5,873 nucleotides of DNA. Source: an uncultured Megamonas sp. Its GTDB lineage: Bacteria; Bacillota; Negativicutes; Selenomonadales; Selenomonadaceae. The position numbers were made by a program, and so were the translations under genes. Under the pieces are notes generated by a model. It saw only the letters and a program-made list of their open reading frames with translations. It ran no database searches and was not told where the DNA came from. Of the stretch, positions 5,516-5,873 are shown piece by piece (position 1 is the stretch's first letter; every line of letters starts with the position of its first letter). The stretch covers positions 1 through 5,873 of the forward strand of contig USIX01000145.1 in assembly GCA_900554895.1 (NCBI GenBank), in the 5' to 3' direction.

Positions 5516-5873
5516 TTAAGCCAGTTCGTCACCGCGTCCAATATAATCCTGCAAAGCTAAGGAATATACAAGACGACGTTCACGGATGAAACTCAAAACG
5601 CGCAGTACTTCCCAAGCCGTATCGAGAGAAGTGAGACAGGCGATGCCGTGTTCAACCGTTGCACGACGAATTCTGAAACCGTCTTTAGCAAATTTCTGAC
5701 CCGGAGTTTGTGTCGTAATTACCATGTTGATACCGCCAGCTTTAATCATTTTAATGATATCACTGCTGCGGTCGCTCTTCACGTTCTGTCCGCGCTCATG
5801 TACTTTATACACGACGGACATAATTGCCTGTATGGGGGTTAAATGTCGGCAACTCAAAACTTCCACCTTCCAG
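5516..5873 (-). CDS. carB: Carbamoyl-phosphate synthase large subunit, C-terminal part (cut by window edge)
   Basis: Only about the last 118 codons of a gene that normally encodes some 1,070 residues are present. They cover the C-terminal allosteric (MGS-like) domain, which binds UMP and other effectors and tunes carbamoyl-phosphate synthesis for pyrimidines and arginine. Diagnostic stretches are VVYKVHE, IIKMIKAGGINMVITT, DGFRIRRATVEHGIACLTS and LDTAWEVLRVL, with a normal ending and a TAA at 5516-5518. The frame stays open to the right edge. However, the first ~18 readable residues (before VVYKVHE) do not show the expected A-T-x-G-T effector-binding loop, and the stretch there is shorter than in known CarB proteins. 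A frameshift or assembly error near the edge is likely. It is the first visible gene of the pyrimidine block. Confidence 0.92.
   Translation of the reverse strand, partial: WKVEVLSCRHLTPIQAIMSVVYKVHERGQNVKSDRSSDIIKMIKAGGINMVITTQTPGQKFAKDGFRIRRATVEHGIACLTSLDTAWEVLRVLSFIRERRLVYSLALQDYIGRGDELA

Noticed and set aside
1..5873. CRISPR arrays, tRNA or rRNA genes, insertion sequences and phage attachment sites.
   Set aside because: No regularly spaced repeats, no cloverleaf or rRNA-like stretches and no transposase-like frames were seen on either strand.

Overview
The window is 5,873 bases of bacterial DNA. All seven confidently recognised genes lie on the minus strand, so transcription runs from high to low coordinates. 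Coding regions are of moderate GC and the gaps are very AT-rich. Gene content (a sodium-pump decarboxylase beta/gamma pair, a dicarboxylate-type SLC13 carrier, and pyr genes in a Firmicutes-like pyrF-pyrE order) suggests an anaerobic, acid-fermenting Firmicute. A succinate- or amino-acid-fermenting Negativicute (Phascolarctobacterium/Acidaminococcus-like) is my guess. The taxon is inferred, not proven.

Layout in transcription order. (1) 5873-3469 is a pyrimidine block: the 3' end of carB (cut by the window edge, with a suspicious reading frame in its last ~60 bases), a 9-bp hairpin, pyrF, pyrE (overlapping pyrF by ATGA), and 5 nt later a gene for an unrecognised 224-residue protein. That protein appears to be two tandem copies of one ~105-residue module. 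(2) 3468-2053 is an SLC13-family carrier. It is preceded by a good sigma-70-type promoter, a perfect 7-bp palindrome and a strong intrinsic terminator that sits between the promoter and the start codon, which is the architecture of an attenuated or riboswitch-type leader. A clear terminator follows the gene. (3) 2002-144 holds an AT-rich promoter region, a gamma (OadG/MmdD-like) subunit, a beta (OadB/MmdB/GcdB-like) subunit with all its known key residues, a previously unlisted 55-codon ORF, and a long terminator hairpin. (4) 1-62 contains a plus-strand terminator that probably ends a convergent gene lying to the left of the window. Positions 63-143 are AT-rich and show nothing I can name.

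How the parts may work together. The beta/gamma pair forms the membrane part of a Na+-exporting biotin-dependent decarboxylase. The SLC13 carrier upstream would import a di- or tricarboxylate, usually with Na+, so a link between acid uptake and decarboxylation-driven Na+ export is plausible. The carboxyltransferase (alpha) and biotin-carrier subunits are not in the window, so the decarboxylase substrate cannot be fixed. The pyr genes carry out the last two steps of UMP synthesis and are a separate unit. The points most worth following are the duplicated unknown protein, the terminator-bearing leader of the carrier gene, and the 55-residue ORF, which resembles the N-terminal strand pair of a biotin-carrier subunit but lacks the biotin domain.
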